Positions 5,558-6,504 of a DNA stretch of 6,504 bases are shown here, piece after piece. The stretch's first letter is position 1. Every line of letters starts with the position of its first letter. The translations under genes and the position numbers were made by a program. The notes below the pieces were generated by a model. It did not search any database. It was given only the letters and a program-made list of their open reading frames with translations, and was not told the DNA's origin. The DNA comes from CAYLLN01 sp036496265 (GTDB taxonomy: Bacteria > Planctomycetota > Planctomycetia > Pirellulales > Pirellulaceae). The stretch lies in assembly GCA_036496265.1 (NCBI GenBank), contig DASXLL010000085.1, positions 1 to 6,504 of the forward strand. Reading direction: 5' to 3'.

Positions 5558-5905
5558 TTAATAAACATAGACGCCACCGCGGAAACCGTTATAGCCATAG
5601 CCCGGATAGCCGTAGTTGCCGTAGTTATAGTAGCCCGGGTACCCGCCGTAGTTGTAGCCGCCGTAATAGCCCGGATAGCTGTAGCCGCGGTAATACGTGT
5701 TATAGCGCGGATACGAGTAGCCGTAGTTGTTGTAATAGCCGCCGTAGTACGGCCGGTAGTAACCACCGCCGTAGCCGCCGTAACCGCCACGGTAGCCATA
5801 GTAGCCGCCCCGGCCAAACGGCCGGGCGTCGGCAATCGTCGGTGTCGCCAAACTGCCCACCAGCATCGCTGCGAACACCGCGACCGTCAAAATAATGCGT
5901 TTCAT
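5558..5905 (-). CDS. Exported Gly/Tyr-rich repetitive protein (115 aa)
   Basis: The signal peptide MKRIILTVAVFAAMLVG is followed by a probable cleavage after IADA at residue 27. The mature 88 residues hold 33 Tyr and 28 Gly, with scattered Arg, Asn and Pro and no Lys, Asp, Glu or Cys. YGG, GYY and YPGY motifs recur, and the chain ends FRGGVYVY. The mature protein is therefore strongly basic and probably disordered or sticky. I chose ATG 5905 because GAGG lies 8 nt upstream and the signal peptide begins there; the in-frame 23-codon extension to 5974 would bury the signal. The gene is monocistronic: a 222-bp gap upstream and a strong terminator downstream. Similar GY-rich exported proteins are common hypothetical proteins in planctomycetes. 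High Tyr content would allow dityrosine cross-linking or phase separation, but that is speculation from composition. Confidence 0.82.
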   Translation of the reverse strand: MKRIILTVAVFAAMLVGSLATPTIADARPFGRGGYYGYRGGYGGYGGGYYRPYYGGYYNNYGYSYPRYNTYYRGYSYPGYYGGYNYGGYPGYYNYGNYGYPGYGYNGFRGGVYVY

Positions 5906-6127
5906 TTTCTTACCCTCGCAAAAATACCAAACCCGCGCCGGCTTTCTTGCCGGCCCAATTGCAATTATTCGCAAGCGGTGGGCCGAAGTAGCCGTGATGG
6001 CTTAAATCCGCGTTAGGTCAAGGGTTGTGGCGGATAGGAGCTGATGAATTCCAACGTTTGACATGATTCCAACCCTGCCAACTTGTTAAATCACCAGACA
6101 ATAAGGCGGCGGCAGCCTGTCAGGCGG
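5906..6127. other. Upstream region of the Gly/Tyr-rich protein gene
   Basis: This stretch holds no gene. Features seen: GAGG at 5914-5917 (minus-strand Shine-Dalgarno); a 6-bp hairpin gccggc-tttctt-gccggc at 5937-5954, which would lie in the 5' leader of the minus-strand gene; and a direct repeat attccaac at 6048-6055 and 6066-6073 (period 18 bp). A minus-strand TTGACC at 6021-6016 could be a -35 box, but no good -10 box follows at the right distance, so I do not call a promoter. Confidence 0.5.
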
Positions 6128-6504
6128 CTAATTCATTTCCGTCGCTTCTTCCCAGTGTTCATAGAGCGCCGGGAGGGCAGCCTGATGGCCGTCGAGTTCA
6201 ACTTTGAGCCCTTTCACTTTCGCACCGTCGCGGAGGACTTCGTCGCTGGCGAATAGTTGGTGCAACTCTTCGATCCGCGATTCGCGCTCGGCGATCTCTT
6301 GCTCGATTTCGGCTGCTTTGCGGTAGGCAAATTTTCGCTTGCGGCGGTCCTTGATCGGGCGTGAGTCGGCCGGCAGGGCACCGGGAGCAGGTTTGCTCCC
6401 GGCTGTCGAAATAGAAGCACGAGCGTCGCGGGCGAGCCCTTGTTTGAGGAAATGCTGGTAGGTGTCGTAGTTGCCGTCGATCACGCGGAAGCGGCCCGGT
6501 TCGA
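6128..6504 (-). CDS. ABC-F family ATPase, C-terminal portion only (Uup-like C-terminal coiled coil)
   Basis: The frame is open to the window end; the start and both nucleotide-binding domains lie outside. The visible part begins EPGRFRVIDGNYDTYQHFLKQG, the conserved stretch that follows the second ABC domain in ABC-F proteins, so the GTG at 6484 is an internal Val and not a start. A Pro/Ala/Ser-rich linker of about 35 residues leads to RKRKFAYRKAAEIEQEIAERE, then a coiled coil ending LPALYEHWEEATEMN before TAG 6130-6128. This matches the layout of the Uup-type C-terminal domain, which contacts nucleic acid in the ribosome or DNA in characterised members. ABC-F proteins are cytoplasmic ATPases that act on the ribosome. 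The linker contains a perfect palindrome at the DNA level (6381-6402), unusual for coding sequence. No terminator directly follows the stop. Confidence 0.9.
   Translation of the reverse strand, partial: EPGRFRVIDGNYDTYQHFLKQGLARDARASISTAGSKPAPGALPADSRPIKDRRKRKFAYRKAAEIEQEIAERESRIEELHQLFASDEVLRDGAKVKGLKVELDGHQAALPALYEHWEEATEMN
6381..6402. repeat. Perfect 9-bp-arm palindrome inside the ABC-F linker coding sequence
   Basis: ccgggagca (6381-6389), loop ggtt, tgctcccgg (6394-6402). It encodes the linker residues AGSKPAPG between the second ABC domain and the coiled coil. The perfect arms, in a segment with weak protein constraint, suggest a repeat element captured in frame. Confidence 0.8.

Overview
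The window looks like the chromosome of a planctomycete, probably of the Pirellulales type. The reasons are high GC coding DNA, a Uma2-family nuclease, single-pass 'FPFL' membrane proteins with an ExbD-like plan, tiny secreted Gly/Tyr-rich proteins, and several intergenic palindromes of the GTAGGGTGGGC / TAGGTTCCGCC kind. The lineage call is recognition plus inference; no marker gene in the window proves it.

Layout, left to right. Positions 3-386 (+) hold the C-terminal two thirds of a Uma2/DUF820 protein cut by the window edge. It converges, with 12 bp between stop codons, on a minus-strand operon that reads 4305 -> 399: a 31-codon ORF with a strong Shine-Dalgarno, an ATGA overlap into a 911-aa protein (one TM helix, coiled coil, an ExbD-like domain, about 470 residues of Gly/Asn/Ser-rich low complexity, and a second similar domain), then a double-hairpin palindrome filling the gap, then a 341-aa protein (one TM helix with an acidic residue, coiled coil, periplasmic domain). 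I read the two large proteins as a divergent ExbD/TolR-like pair. No ExbB/TolQ/MotA partner is in the window.

Positions 4306-4888 are non-coding as far as I can see and carry a cluster of at least four unrelated palindromic elements. Then come two minus-strand genes for short exported Gly/Tyr-rich proteins (5140-4889 and 5905-5558). The second is followed by a clear intrinsic terminator. The window ends in the C-terminal portion of an ABC-F ATPase (minus strand, 3' end at 6128), whose linker encodes a perfect 9-bp-arm palindrome.

Functional reading (inference): the membrane pair would sit in the inner membrane, with long coiled coils and the Gly-rich region reaching into the periplasm, as energy-coupling or envelope-structure components. 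The Gly/Tyr-rich proteins are exported and may be envelope or matrix components, but nothing in the sequence ties them to the pair beyond proximity, strand and low-complexity composition. The ABC-F and Uma2 genes are probably unrelated neighbours.
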